This document shows, one piece after another, positions 1-7,123 of a stretch of DNA of 64,000 nucleotides; within the stretch, counting starts at the first letter, position 1; each line of letters begins with the position of its first letter. A model generated the notes under the pieces. It was not told the origin of the DNA, ran no database searches, and saw only the letters and a list, made by a program, of their open reading frames with translations. Source of the stretch: Methanotorris igneus Kol 5 (GTDB lineage: Archaea > AGJL01 > Methanococci > Methanococcales > Methanococcaceae); contig NC_015562.1 in the NCBI RefSeq assembly GCF_000214415.1, positions 1,713,130 through 1,777,129 on the forward strand, written 5' to 3'. The position numbers and the translations under genes are program-made.

Positions 1-909
1 GGTTATAGATAATCCGTCATTTTTACTATTTACTATTTCTGCTCCATCAAATCTCACTTGGAAGTCAGTTAAATCATAATTATTAGGATTTGATACTACA
101 ACTTTCCAAGTGTTTGAATTTATTCGTTCTACGGTTGTAATTGGTTCTTTATCTGCGTATTTTCTTACTCTGATCCAATCCAAGGTTGTGTCTGAGCAAC
201 TCCATGATGAAACAAAAACATGCTTTGCATTTGGAATGTCTTTTATATCATCATAACCATAGTCAAAGTGATATTCAACGTTTGGATCTTTTAATATGAA
301 GGAATTTGGTGTAATTGTAGCTGATACAATGCCCACTAACCCATTGGGTGGAACATCATAACCTTTTGCTATCCTGCCACCAGGATAATGAAATCCCCAC
401 CAATCAGGTCCTCCATCGTCATAACCATAACTCAGTCCAGTAGTTCCAAACCAATATCTAACGTAATCAGTGTGAGACACTACTTTAGTTTCAATCACTA
501 CTGGTTGTTGTATTTCATAAGTAGAGTACAATCCATTATGTACATCTAAACCATAAACTTGTCCACGTGTGGTATAATGTTCTGGATTTAGTATTATTTT
601 ACTATTGCTGATAGAATAAGACCCTATAGCTATCCATTTACTTGTATCCAAACTATTACCATCAAAATCATCAAAGAATTCAAATACTTTATCTCCATTA
701 GGAGTTTTTGAAGGATCTTTATGAACTATTAAAACGACTTTACCATTTGCAGGGATATGAGGTATTTTAGTCCAGACATAATATTTGCCGTCAGTATGTT
801 CAATCCAATAAGATAAAGTGTTAGTACTAACATCCTCTCCAAAAACCACTCCAATATTAATAAAGATTCCAATCAATACTAACCCAGTTATTAAACTTCT
901 AAGTTTCAC
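1..909 (-). CDS. secreted DUF2341-type surface protein, 3' end outside window
   Basis: The reading frame is open from a GTG at 909 (Shine-Dalgarno GGTGGTGAT just upstream) down to base 1, so at least 303 residues are visible and the C-terminus is missing. Residues 1-23 form a signal peptide: basic start KLR, a hydrophobic stretch, then a small-residue exit near VFGED. The mature part has the DUF2341 pattern (YYVWTKIPHIPANGKVVLIV, later DFQVRFDG), a beta-rich domain found in archaeal and bacterial cell-surface proteins. A middle section with many W, Y, G and D residues resembles a concanavalin-like lectin fold (inference). It lies downstream of the ESCRT-like cluster on the same strand but has its own AT-rich leader with a TATA-like ATCTATATATTT, so it is probably a separate unit. 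Substrate unknown. Confidence 0.75.
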   Translation of the reverse strand, partial: MKLRSLITGLVLIGIFINIGVVFGEDVSTNTLSYWIEHTDGKYYVWTKIPHIPANGKVVLIVHKDPSKTPNGDKVFEFFDDFDGNSLDTSKWIAIGSYSISNSKIILNPEHYTTRGQVYGLDVHNGLYSTYEIQQPVVIETKVVSHTDYVRYWFGTTGLSYGYDDGGPDWWGFHYPGGRIAKGYDVPPNGLVGIVSATITPNSFILKDPNVEYHFDYGYDDIKDIPNAKHVFVSSWSCSDTTLDWIRVRKYADKEPITTVERINSNTWKVVVSNPNNYDLTDFQVRFDGAEIVNSKNDGLSIT

Positions 910-986
910 AATATCACCACCTTATCTAATGAACATAAATATATAGATTTTTAAAAAATATAAAAAATATAAAATTTTTTATTAAC

Positions 987-2180
987 TCATCCCCCAAACT
1001 CCTCAGCCCATTTCTCATACTTCTCAATATCTTTTTTAGTCAAAGGACTTTTTATTTTCTTAAATGCCTCTTCAAAATCATCATTAGTTAGTGGTCTAAC
1101 ATTTAACTTTCTTTTTCTCAATTCGTTGTAGGGAAGTTTAGCCAATTCATGTAAGTCCTTATTCACATCCCTAATCATATTCCATATTGCCTCTTGACAG
1201 AGATTTTTCAAATCCCTACCAGAATAAAACCTTTCCACACACTTATCTGCAATTTCATCTAAATTAACATTCAACTTCACCCCTTTTGTGTTAATTTTAA
1301 TAATCTCCTTTGTTGCCTCCTTATCTGGTAATGGAATATAAATTCTCCTTGAAAACCTTGACAAAATTGCCTCATCTAAATCCCATGGTGTATTTGTTGC
1401 TGCTAATGTCAATATTAACCTATCCCTCCCTTTATCTTGAAAACCATCCAATTCAGTTAAAAGGGTAGATAGCATCCTCCTTGATGCCTCACTTGTTTCT
1501 TCACTTCTTTTTGTGGTTAAGGCATCTATTTCATCTATAAACACTATACTTGGAGCCATCTCTCTTGCAACATCATACAATGCACTGATTATCTTTGAGG
1601 ACTCTCCATAGTATTTGCTTAAAACAGATGATGCCTTCACATTAAAAAATGTTGCCTCTAAACTTCCAGCAGATGCAGATGCTAATAGTGTTTTACCTGT
1701 TCCTGGAGGACCAAATAACAAAATCCCTTTCCATGGCTGTATTGATGCTGGCTTTTGAAGTGCTGATATAACAATAGTTTCCATCATAAGTTGTTTAACT
1801 TCTTTCAACCCCCCTATGTCCTCCCATGTAATAGGAGATTTTTGTATTAGGTTGTTTTTCACAAAATTTTTAAACTTGTCAATTTCATCTTCTACCTCAG
1901 CTTTTGTAGTGTTTGATGATTCTGATTTTTTTGCAGGTTTGGATTTATTAACTTTTGATGGATTACTTATGCTATTTGCCACCATTTCCCATTTTTTAGC
2001 CTTCTCCAAATAACTTTTTTCATTGTATTCATCATACTTTGCCATCAACCTTAGCAACTTTGCACATTCTAATGCCTTTTTTTTAGCAATATCTAAGTTA
2101 TTCTTCTCTTTTGCCATCTCATACTCTTTCTTAGCTTTTTTAAATTGACTCATTAATGCACCAGAGAGATCTATCTCCAT
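987..2180 (-). CDS. Vps4-type AAA ATPase with N-terminal MIT-like domain
   Basis: 397 residues. Residues about 8-72 make three amphipathic helices, as in an MIT domain, the module by which Vps4 grips ESCRT-III tails. A linker follows, then one AAA domain: Walker A GPPGTGKT at 157-164, Walker B SIVFIDEID at 211-219, AATN sensor at 260-263, arginine fingers in SRFSRRI near 274-280. Two Vps4 hallmarks are visible: NTPWDLDEAILSRF followed by RIYIPLP, and a final helix KKDIEKYEKWAEEFGG like the C-terminal helix of Vps4. Family knowledge: Vps4 hexamers disassemble ESCRT-III polymers with ATP. It is last in a minus-strand run containing two Snf7-like proteins, the expected substrates. A single AAA domain separates it from Cdc48/VAT and PAN. 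The start at 2180 has GGTGGTG upstream. Confidence 0.9.
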   Translation of the reverse strand: MEIDLSGALMSQFKKAKKEYEMAKEKNNLDIAKKKALECAKLLRLMAKYDEYNEKSYLEKAKKWEMVANSISNPSKVNKSKPAKKSESSNTTKAEVEDEIDKFKNFVKNNLIQKSPITWEDIGGLKEVKQLMMETIVISALQKPASIQPWKGILLFGPPGTGKTLLASASAGSLEATFFNVKASSVLSKYYGESSKIISALYDVAREMAPSIVFIDEIDALTTKRSEETSEASRRMLSTLLTELDGFQDKGRDRLILTLAATNTPWDLDEAILSRFSRRIYIPLPDKEATKEIIKINTKGVKLNVNLDEIADKCVERFYSGRDLKNLCQEAIWNMIRDVNKDLHELAKLPYNELRKRKLNVRPLTNDDFEEAFKKIKSPLTKKDIEKYEKWAEEFGG

Positions 2181-2217
2181 AACACCACCACCAAAAATTA
2201 AATATTATATCTAAAAT

Positions 2218-2853
2218 TTACTCTTTCAACACTTTTCTCAATTCTCTTTCAAAATCATCTTCTTTTTCCTGTTTTTTTTCATCGGATACTATTTCCTTTG
2301 CATCGTCAATATCCAATTCCCCCTCTTTAACTGCATGTATTGTATTTAATATATCCGCAATATCTTCATCATGTTCTTCTGATGCCGAGCTCAGCATATC
2401 GTCGGTGATGCCGAGAGCGTTATTTAGTGTTCCAATGATATTTTCACTGTTTATTTTCATATTAATTAAATGATTTTCCAACTCTTGTGGTGACATGCTG
2501 TTTAGCGTGTTCCATAAAGGCGTGGATTTTAAAATTTCTTCATTTTCTTTTATTACCAACAGGTTATCTACGAATCTCATTTGTTTGTTTAATAGAGCAT
2601 GGGAGTTTTGTAATTGTTTTTTTCTTTGACTGAGAGTTTTTATTTTTGTAGCAATTGTTAATTCTTCACTTTTACTTTTAGAACTCTTTGCCTTTTCAAA
2701 TAACATTGCAATTTGGTTGTCTATTTTTGAAATTTCATCTTCTAATTTTTTAACTTGAATGTCTAATTTTATTTTTGACTCTTTTAGTTTATTTAGTGGA
2801 ATATTTAGTGGATTTTTATTTTTAGAGAATAGATTTTTTAATTTAGTTAGCAT
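2218..2853 (-). CDS. Snf7/ESCRT-III-like coiled-coil protein A
   Basis: 211 residues from ATG 2853, chosen because GGGGGTGG lies just upstream; a GTG nine bases earlier is less likely. The layout is that of ESCRT-III: a basic N-terminal half (about 1-100) of long helices with heptads and a basic amphipathic start (MLTKLKNLFSKNK), then an acidic C-terminal half with short helices. It aligns along its length with the 4108-4737 protein, sharing KL-K-F-KNP, an FV-NLL block and a single central Trp, so the two are paralogues. The last residues (DDFERELRKVLKE) resemble a MIM1 tail that binds MIT domains. The gene overlaps the upstream ATPase by 11 bp and is followed after 37 bp by the Vps4-like gene, suggesting translational coupling. 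Assignment rests on architecture and context, not on a database match. Confidence 0.75.
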   Translation of the reverse strand: MLTKLKNLFSKNKNPLNIPLNKLKESKIKLDIQVKKLEDEISKIDNQIAMLFEKAKSSKSKSEELTIATKIKTLSQRKKQLQNSHALLNKQMRFVDNLLVIKENEEILKSTPLWNTLNSMSPQELENHLINMKINSENIIGTLNNALGITDDMLSSASEEHDEDIADILNTIHAVKEGELDIDDAKEIVSDEKKQEKEDDFERELRKVLKE

Positions 2854-3859
2854 TTTTACCACCCCCTAATTTTATGGCTTCCCATTCAATTATTGAAGTT
2901 GGTTTTATTACACCATTAACAACATCATAAAACAAAATTTCATTTTTTATTAGGAATTTAACATCTTCAAAGATTTCATCTTCAAAATCATCAATATTTA
3001 CTTTAATTTTTTCCTTAAATTTACTTAAAACTTTTAATAGATTCTCTTTTCTTTCTTTATTTGATTTTAGTAGATAAACTAACCTATCTTTCTCAATATT
3101 TATCCACCTCCTTATTGTCTCTTCAACAGACAAACCAAGTTTTTTATTGTTTATTAGTTGGGAAACCTCATAAGGTAATGATAGATAATTTATAGCATAA
3201 TCTATCTCCTCTTCATTAAACCCTTCTTCTTCTAATATATCCTTAATACAATCTCTATTTAGCCAATCTATTAAGTAGTATTCAGAAGCATTTTTTAAAG
3301 TTGAGTTTTGATATATTTCCTCTATAAATAGAGTATCAGAAGTTAAGCAAATAACATGACATAGATGTTCCATTTTAGTTAATGAAACAAAGAGATTGAA
3401 TAATTCATTTAACAATGATTTCTCTCCATTAAAATAGATATTTTTTAATTTTTGCAACTCATCAATTATTAAAACTGGTTTTTTTCCTTCTTTGATAACA
3501 GCATTTATACTTTCGTTTATCTTAGCAAAAACATCATTTAAAGATAGATTTTTAAAATCCTGATTTTTCTCAATCCCAAACTTAAAAACACCTAAATTAA
3601 ACTCCAATTTATTTGGAAGATATTTTTTATCAGATTTTTCAAAGAAGATACTTAAAAACTCATCCTTTGTAGGTGTGGCATATTTTCTTAGGTTATAGTA
3701 GAAAAAAACTATATCTTCTGATAACTCTTTAATAACCCTCCTCATTACTGTTGATTTCCCTGATGATTTAGGTCCATAGACAAAGAGGATAGAGTTAGGC
3801 TCTAATTGGCAATAGGTTTTTAAATAATTTAGTTCTTTTTCTCTATTATAGAATTTCAT
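2843..3859 (-). CDS. archaeal P-loop ATPase (PF01637-like) within ESCRT-like cluster
   Basis: 338 residues beginning MKFYNREKELNYL, the usual opening of the archaeal ATPase family (STAND/AAA). Walker A is GPKSSGKST near residues 29-37 and Walker B is PVLIIDELQKL near 128-138; a winged-helix-like C-terminal part ends in KPTSIIEWEAIKLGGG. Family members act as NTP switches, sometimes with DNA-binding or nuclease domains; no nuclease motif is visible here. GGTGAAATT precedes the ATG at 3859. The stop region overlaps the start of Snf7-like protein A, so the two products are probably made together. A nested inverted repeat separates it from the upstream Snf7-like gene. Its role in the module is unknown; a regulatory or loading ATPase is a guess. 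Confidence 0.75.
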   Translation of the reverse strand: MKFYNREKELNYLKTYCQLEPNSILFVYGPKSSGKSTVMRRVIKELSEDIVFFYYNLRKYATPTKDEFLSIFFEKSDKKYLPNKLEFNLGVFKFGIEKNQDFKNLSLNDVFAKINESINAVIKEGKKPVLIIDELQKLKNIYFNGEKSLLNELFNLFVSLTKMEHLCHVICLTSDTLFIEEIYQNSTLKNASEYYLIDWLNRDCIKDILEEEGFNEEEIDYAINYLSLPYEVSQLINNKKLGLSVEETIRRWINIEKDRLVYLLKSNKERKENLLKVLSKFKEKIKVNIDDFEDEIFEDVKFLIKNEILFYDVVNGVIKPTSIIEWEAIKLGGGKNAN

Positions 3860-3885
3860 AATTTCACCATTTTAGCAAGAGTTTT

Positions 3886-4050
3886 ATTTATTAAAATAAA
3901 CGCTCATGTTCATTCAAGATTATCTAATGTATAGGGTGTGTTTATTTATAGTTGCAGGGTTGAGGTATATAAATGGGTCTATAAATAAACCCCTCCAAAC
4001 AAAAACCAAACATCAGATAATCATAATTGAGGATGAGCGTTTTAATAAAT
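3886..4050. repeat. 165-bp nested inverted repeat inside the ESCRT-like cluster
   Basis: Three successive arms pair across the gap between genes 4108-4737 and 2843-3859. Outer: ATTTATTAAAA..CGCTCAT (3886-3907, with a 4-base insertion) against ATGAGCGTTTTAATAAAT (4033-4050). Middle: GATTATCTAAT (3918-3928) against ATCAGATAATC (4012-4022). Inner: GGTGTGTTTATTTATA (3935-3950) against TATAAATAAACCCCTCC (3980-3996). This could be a miniature inverted-repeat element, a long RNA hairpin modulating read-through, or paired operator sites. No flanking target duplication is obvious. Confidence 0.7.
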
Positions 4051-4107
4051 TTGAAAACCATTATTTCTCCCCTTAAATTTTATTTTAAAAAAATAAAAAT
4101 TTAAAAA

Positions 4108-4737
4108 TTATTTCTCCTTCTCTAATCTCTTAAATAACTCTTCATCATCCTCTTCTTTAGTATCTAAATCTAAGTTCTCAACAATCTCATCCACCTCTAT
4201 ATCCCCACTTTCTGCCTGGTTCCAAGCCTCAAATAACTTCTTCTCTGCACTGTCAACCTCTTCATCAAATTCATCTATCCTCATCTCAAAGACCTTATTT
4301 AACCCCTCAACTACACTGTCAAATTCCTTACTATCTAATATTATTTCACTCAACTTTGCCTCCAACAACTCTGGTTGTATATTAGTAATTTTATTCCACA
4401 TTCCTATATTTTTCAATTCTTTTTCGTATTTTTTAACAATTAAAAGGTTATTTACAAAATTAAACTGCTTTTGGTAAGTTAAGAAAGTTTTATACTTCAA
4501 CCTCATTTCCATTTCAATACTTTTTATATCCTGTGCGAGCATCTTTTTTGTAAGGACATCAGCACCAATACCCTCTTTGAATAGTTGCTTTTTCTGTTTA
4601 TCCAGTGATTTTATTTCCTTCTTTACTCTATCTAACTTACTTTTTAACCTAATCTTCTCTCCCTCTAAATCTCTTATAGTTAATTTTTCTATTGGGTTTT
4701 TTTGGAATTTTCCTTTTATTTTGTTCCATAAACTCAT
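4108..4737 (-). CDS. Snf7/ESCRT-III-like coiled-coil protein B
   Basis: 209 residues from ATG 4737 with GAGGTGAG upstream. It starts MSLWNKIKGKFQKNP, a basic amphipathic helix like the membrane-binding ANCHR/helix 0 region of ESCRT-III. Long lysine-rich helices follow (about 20-115) and then an acidic C-terminal half. It is a clear paralogue of the 2218-2853 protein: same length, shared FVNNLL block, and a Trp in GMWNKI matching PLWNTL. The C-terminus DDEELFKRLEKEK matches the MIM1 pattern (D/E)xxLxxRL almost exactly, the motif through which ESCRT-III tails bind the Vps4 MIT domain. It lies 15 bp after the long coiled-coil gene in the same operon. Assignment is by architecture, the tail motif and the Vps4 neighbour. 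Confidence 0.75.
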   Translation of the reverse strand: MSLWNKIKGKFQKNPIEKLTIRDLEGEKIRLKSKLDRVKKEIKSLDKQKKQLFKEGIGADVLTKKMLAQDIKSIEMEMRLKYKTFLTYQKQFNFVNNLLIVKKYEKELKNIGMWNKITNIQPELLEAKLSEIILDSKEFDSVVEGLNKVFEMRIDEFDEEVDSAEKKLFEAWNQAESGDIEVDEIVENLDLDTKEEDDEELFKRLEKEK

Positions 4738-4752
4738 AATCTCACCTCAACT

Positions 4753-6477
4753 TTATTTTTTGATAAGAACAAAGCCCACTTCTTCAATATATTTGGTTTC
4801 CCCTTTTTCATATTCATAAAATACCTTTTTTGCCACCCTTTCATCTCCAATCTCATTAATTGCTTCTTCTAATGTGATGTAGCCTTTTAGGACTATATTT
4901 TCATCAATGTATCTTTTTAATCTTTCTATTTTCTCTGCATCAAATTCTAAACTCATCAATGGTGCGAATGCCTTTGCATACTCATCAACCTCATTATAGT
5001 ATAATTCTCCAGTTTCAACATCAAGAAGCGCGAGAGCAATCTTTTTAGATAAGTATCTCATTTTGAAATTATCAGAATTAACAAATTCAACAACTTCTTT
5101 TTCAAAACCTGTTGGTGAGGCAATTAACAACACAACTTTATCAAAGTTATACGCCTTTACATTTTCTATCACCTCAACTACTTTACCCAACGATATTGGA
5201 TAGACATCAAAACCCATCTTCTCATAATTTTCTCTATTTGTTAAAAACATCCCAACTAACATTATCTCCATCCTTTTACCAAATGGAATGAGTTTTTTCT
5301 CTTTCAATATTGCCTTTATTTGTTTATTTTTGGGAAGTTTTGAATTATTTGAGTCCCAAGATTCTTCAATGGATACTACATTAAATATCCTATTATCTAC
5401 CCTTATACCACTATCTTTCATTTCATCCAATTTCTTATCCAACCTTCCAACAAACCACTCCTCATAGGACAGAGCGTTTTCCAACTTAACAAACCTTGAC
5501 CCTACTTTCTTAGCCTCTCTTATTTTTCTTAAAATATTTTCCAATTCATCCTTCTTCTCTTTCAGTTCATTTTTTTCGGATTCTAATAGTTTTATTTTTT
5601 CATTCAGTTCCTCAATAAGTTCTTTATAACTTTTTTCAATATTTTCCACTTCCTTCTTTAATCTCTCCTGAAGTTCCTTATTTTTCTCCATTTCAATTTC
5701 CATCTTTATTTTCTCTTTTTCAATTTCGAACTTTCTTTTTAATTCTTCCTTCATTTCTTCAATTTTTGCCAATTCTACTTCTTTTTTATGCTTAAATTCC
5801 TCCTCTAACTTTCTTTTTTCCTCATACACTAAATTATGAAGTTTATTAATCCTATTTTCAAGTTCGTTGATTTTGCTATCCACACCAGTTATGAAGTCGC
5901 TAAACCAATCTATTTCCCTCATAGCCCTGAATATTGCCTCATCCATCTTACTCTTATATTCTTCCCATTTTGTCTTTGCATAGTCCCTTATTGGAAGTTT
6001 TATTGTGTGGTCTTTTACAAGTTCTTCAACTTTCTTTCCAATATTGTTGTAGTATTCTTTAAGGAGATTCAAAGTTTCATTTGTGCCATCTCTATTTGCC
6101 TTACTTATTTCCCTTAAAATGTCCTCCACAGTCCAAAGTTCAAATACATTATACTTTAAGATATACTCAACAAGTTGAAGTTCTTTAAAACTATATCTCT
6201 TAATTCCTGGGAATGATTCGTTGTTATGGTAAAAACTAAATGCAAGTGTTGCTAATGCCCATTCAAAGTCCCTTCTTACTACTCTATCAACATCTTTACA
6301 GAAGGTTCCACACTCTCCGTCTTTGTATTTTTCATAATCCTCCTTTATCCTATTCCACAAATCCACTCTTTTCTCATAAGGTTCATATATTATGTCATAC
6401 CCTTCTCTTAATACCCTATTTGCTTTCTTCTTTAGTTCTTCCAATTTTTTGTAATCCCCTTCTGAAAATAAACTCAT
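4753..6477 (-). CDS. long coiled-coil protein of the ESCRT-like cluster, function unknown
   Basis: 574 residues. Residues 1-195 form a helical domain with several Trp and an odd Cys pair (GECGTFC, about 54-60). Residues about 200-322 are a highly charged continuous coiled coil. The C-terminal 250 residues look alpha/beta: strands KVVLLIASPTGF and KIALALLDVETGELYYN with helices between, then an end (YITLEEAINEIG...) like a small winged helix. No catalytic motif is recognised. The ATG at 6477 overlaps the stop of the upstream gene by 4 bp (ATGA) and has GAGGGG upstream; Snf7-like protein B follows after 15 bp. The tight packing indicates a shared pathway. A scaffold or membrane adaptor for the Snf7-like proteins is only inference. 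Confidence 0.65.
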   Translation of the reverse strand: MSLFSEGDYKKLEELKKKANRVLREGYDIIYEPYEKRVDLWNRIKEDYEKYKDGECGTFCKDVDRVVRRDFEWALATLAFSFYHNNESFPGIKRYSFKELQLVEYILKYNVFELWTVEDILREISKANRDGTNETLNLLKEYYNNIGKKVEELVKDHTIKLPIRDYAKTKWEEYKSKMDEAIFRAMREIDWFSDFITGVDSKINELENRINKLHNLVYEEKRKLEEEFKHKKEVELAKIEEMKEELKRKFEIEKEKIKMEIEMEKNKELQERLKKEVENIEKSYKELIEELNEKIKLLESEKNELKEKKDELENILRKIREAKKVGSRFVKLENALSYEEWFVGRLDKKLDEMKDSGIRVDNRIFNVVSIEESWDSNNSKLPKNKQIKAILKEKKLIPFGKRMEIMLVGMFLTNRENYEKMGFDVYPISLGKVVEVIENVKAYNFDKVVLLIASPTGFEKEVVEFVNSDNFKMRYLSKKIALALLDVETGELYYNEVDEYAKAFAPLMSLEFDAEKIERLKRYIDENIVLKGYITLEEAINEIGDERVAKKVFYEYEKGETKYIEEVGFVLIKK

Positions 6478-6998
6478 AACAACCCCTCAATAAATAGTTT
6501 CATGTCATTGTCAATTTTATTTTTTATTAAATCCACACTTTCACCATAGCCCTCAATTTCAAAGTTTATTATTAATTTATTCCCTTTTTCTTTTAATTTA
6601 ATTGAAATGGAACAACTGCCCTTTTTTGTATATGCTTCATATTTTTTTGTATCATTTATAGAGCATTCATAACTTGCACCAATTTTTGCCATAAGATATT
6701 TTAAAAAACCCTCTACAACTTCTTTTTTATCGGCAACTTCATAGTTTAATGTGATTTTTTTTGAGGGTATTGTTTTTTTCACCTCCTTAATTTCATATAC
6801 CTTTACTTTCTCCTCAGGATTTCCTTCCAAACGGGACATAATGTCTTTTATAAAATCATCTATGTTATCTACATCTACAATTATTGCCATTTTCCTTATT
6901 TTCTCTATACTTCCCCTATTCGACCACCTCTCAATTAGGTAGTCAATTCTCTTTCTCTCAGAATCTTTCTCATAATCCACCACTACCAAATATGTCAT
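6474..6998 (-). CDS. small alpha/beta protein heading the ESCRT-like operon
   Basis: 174 residues and first gene of the run, 30 bp from a good TATA/BRE promoter. Residues 1-70 read as beta-alpha-beta-beta-alpha-beta (TYLVVVDYE, ERKRIDYLIERW, AIIVDVD, DDFIKDIMSRLEG, KVKVYEI), the order of a ferredoxin-like fold, reminiscent of Cas2/VapD-type proteins. Residues 75-174 form a second alpha/beta unit (KLIINFEIEGYG). The Cas2 resemblance is a fold-level impression only: no other cas gene is nearby and the extra domain is not Cas2-like. Start ATG 6998 has TTGTGATATT upstream. Function unknown; co-transcription with the coiled-coil gene (ATGA overlap) is clear. Confidence 0.6.
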   Translation of the reverse strand: MTYLVVVDYEKDSERKRIDYLIERWSNRGSIEKIRKMAIIVDVDNIDDFIKDIMSRLEGNPEEKVKVYEIKEVKKTIPSKKITLNYEVADKKEVVEGFLKYLMAKIGASYECSINDTKKYEAYTKKGSCSISIKLKEKGNKLIINFEIEGYGESVDLIKNKIDNDMKLFIEGLL

Positions 6999-7029
6999 AA
7001 TATCACAAGATATAATTTGGAATTTAATA

Positions 7030-7046
7030 CTATATAAAAGTTTCGG
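7030..7046 (-). promoter_or_regulatory. TATA/BRE promoter of the ESCRT-like operon
   Basis: On the minus strand CCGAAACTTTTATATAG (BRE CGAAA followed by TATA TTTATATA) lies about 32-48 bases upstream of ATG 6998. No other equally good promoter is seen before 3886, so 6998-4108 are probably one transcript. Confidence 0.65.
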
Positions 7047-7123
7047 TTTTTTGGTGTTGTGTTGTATTATCCATTTTGGAGAAATATAATTAAAAAAACT
7101 AAATATTTAAGTTAAGGAATCTA

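Noticed and set aside
987-2180. Cdc48/VAT or proteasome-activating AAA protein
   Set aside because: Only one AAA domain, an MIT-like N-terminus instead of a double-psi barrel or coiled coil, and the Vps4-type C-terminal helix.
3860-4107. Short CRISPR or riboswitch
   Set aside because: The repeats are inverted, not direct with spacers, and no known riboswitch core was recognised.
6474-6998. Possible Cas2 in a CRISPR-Cas locus
   Set aside because: Only the order of strands and helices in the first 70 residues resembles Cas2. There is a second unrelated domain, no Cas1 nearby, and the CRISPR array is 50 kb away.
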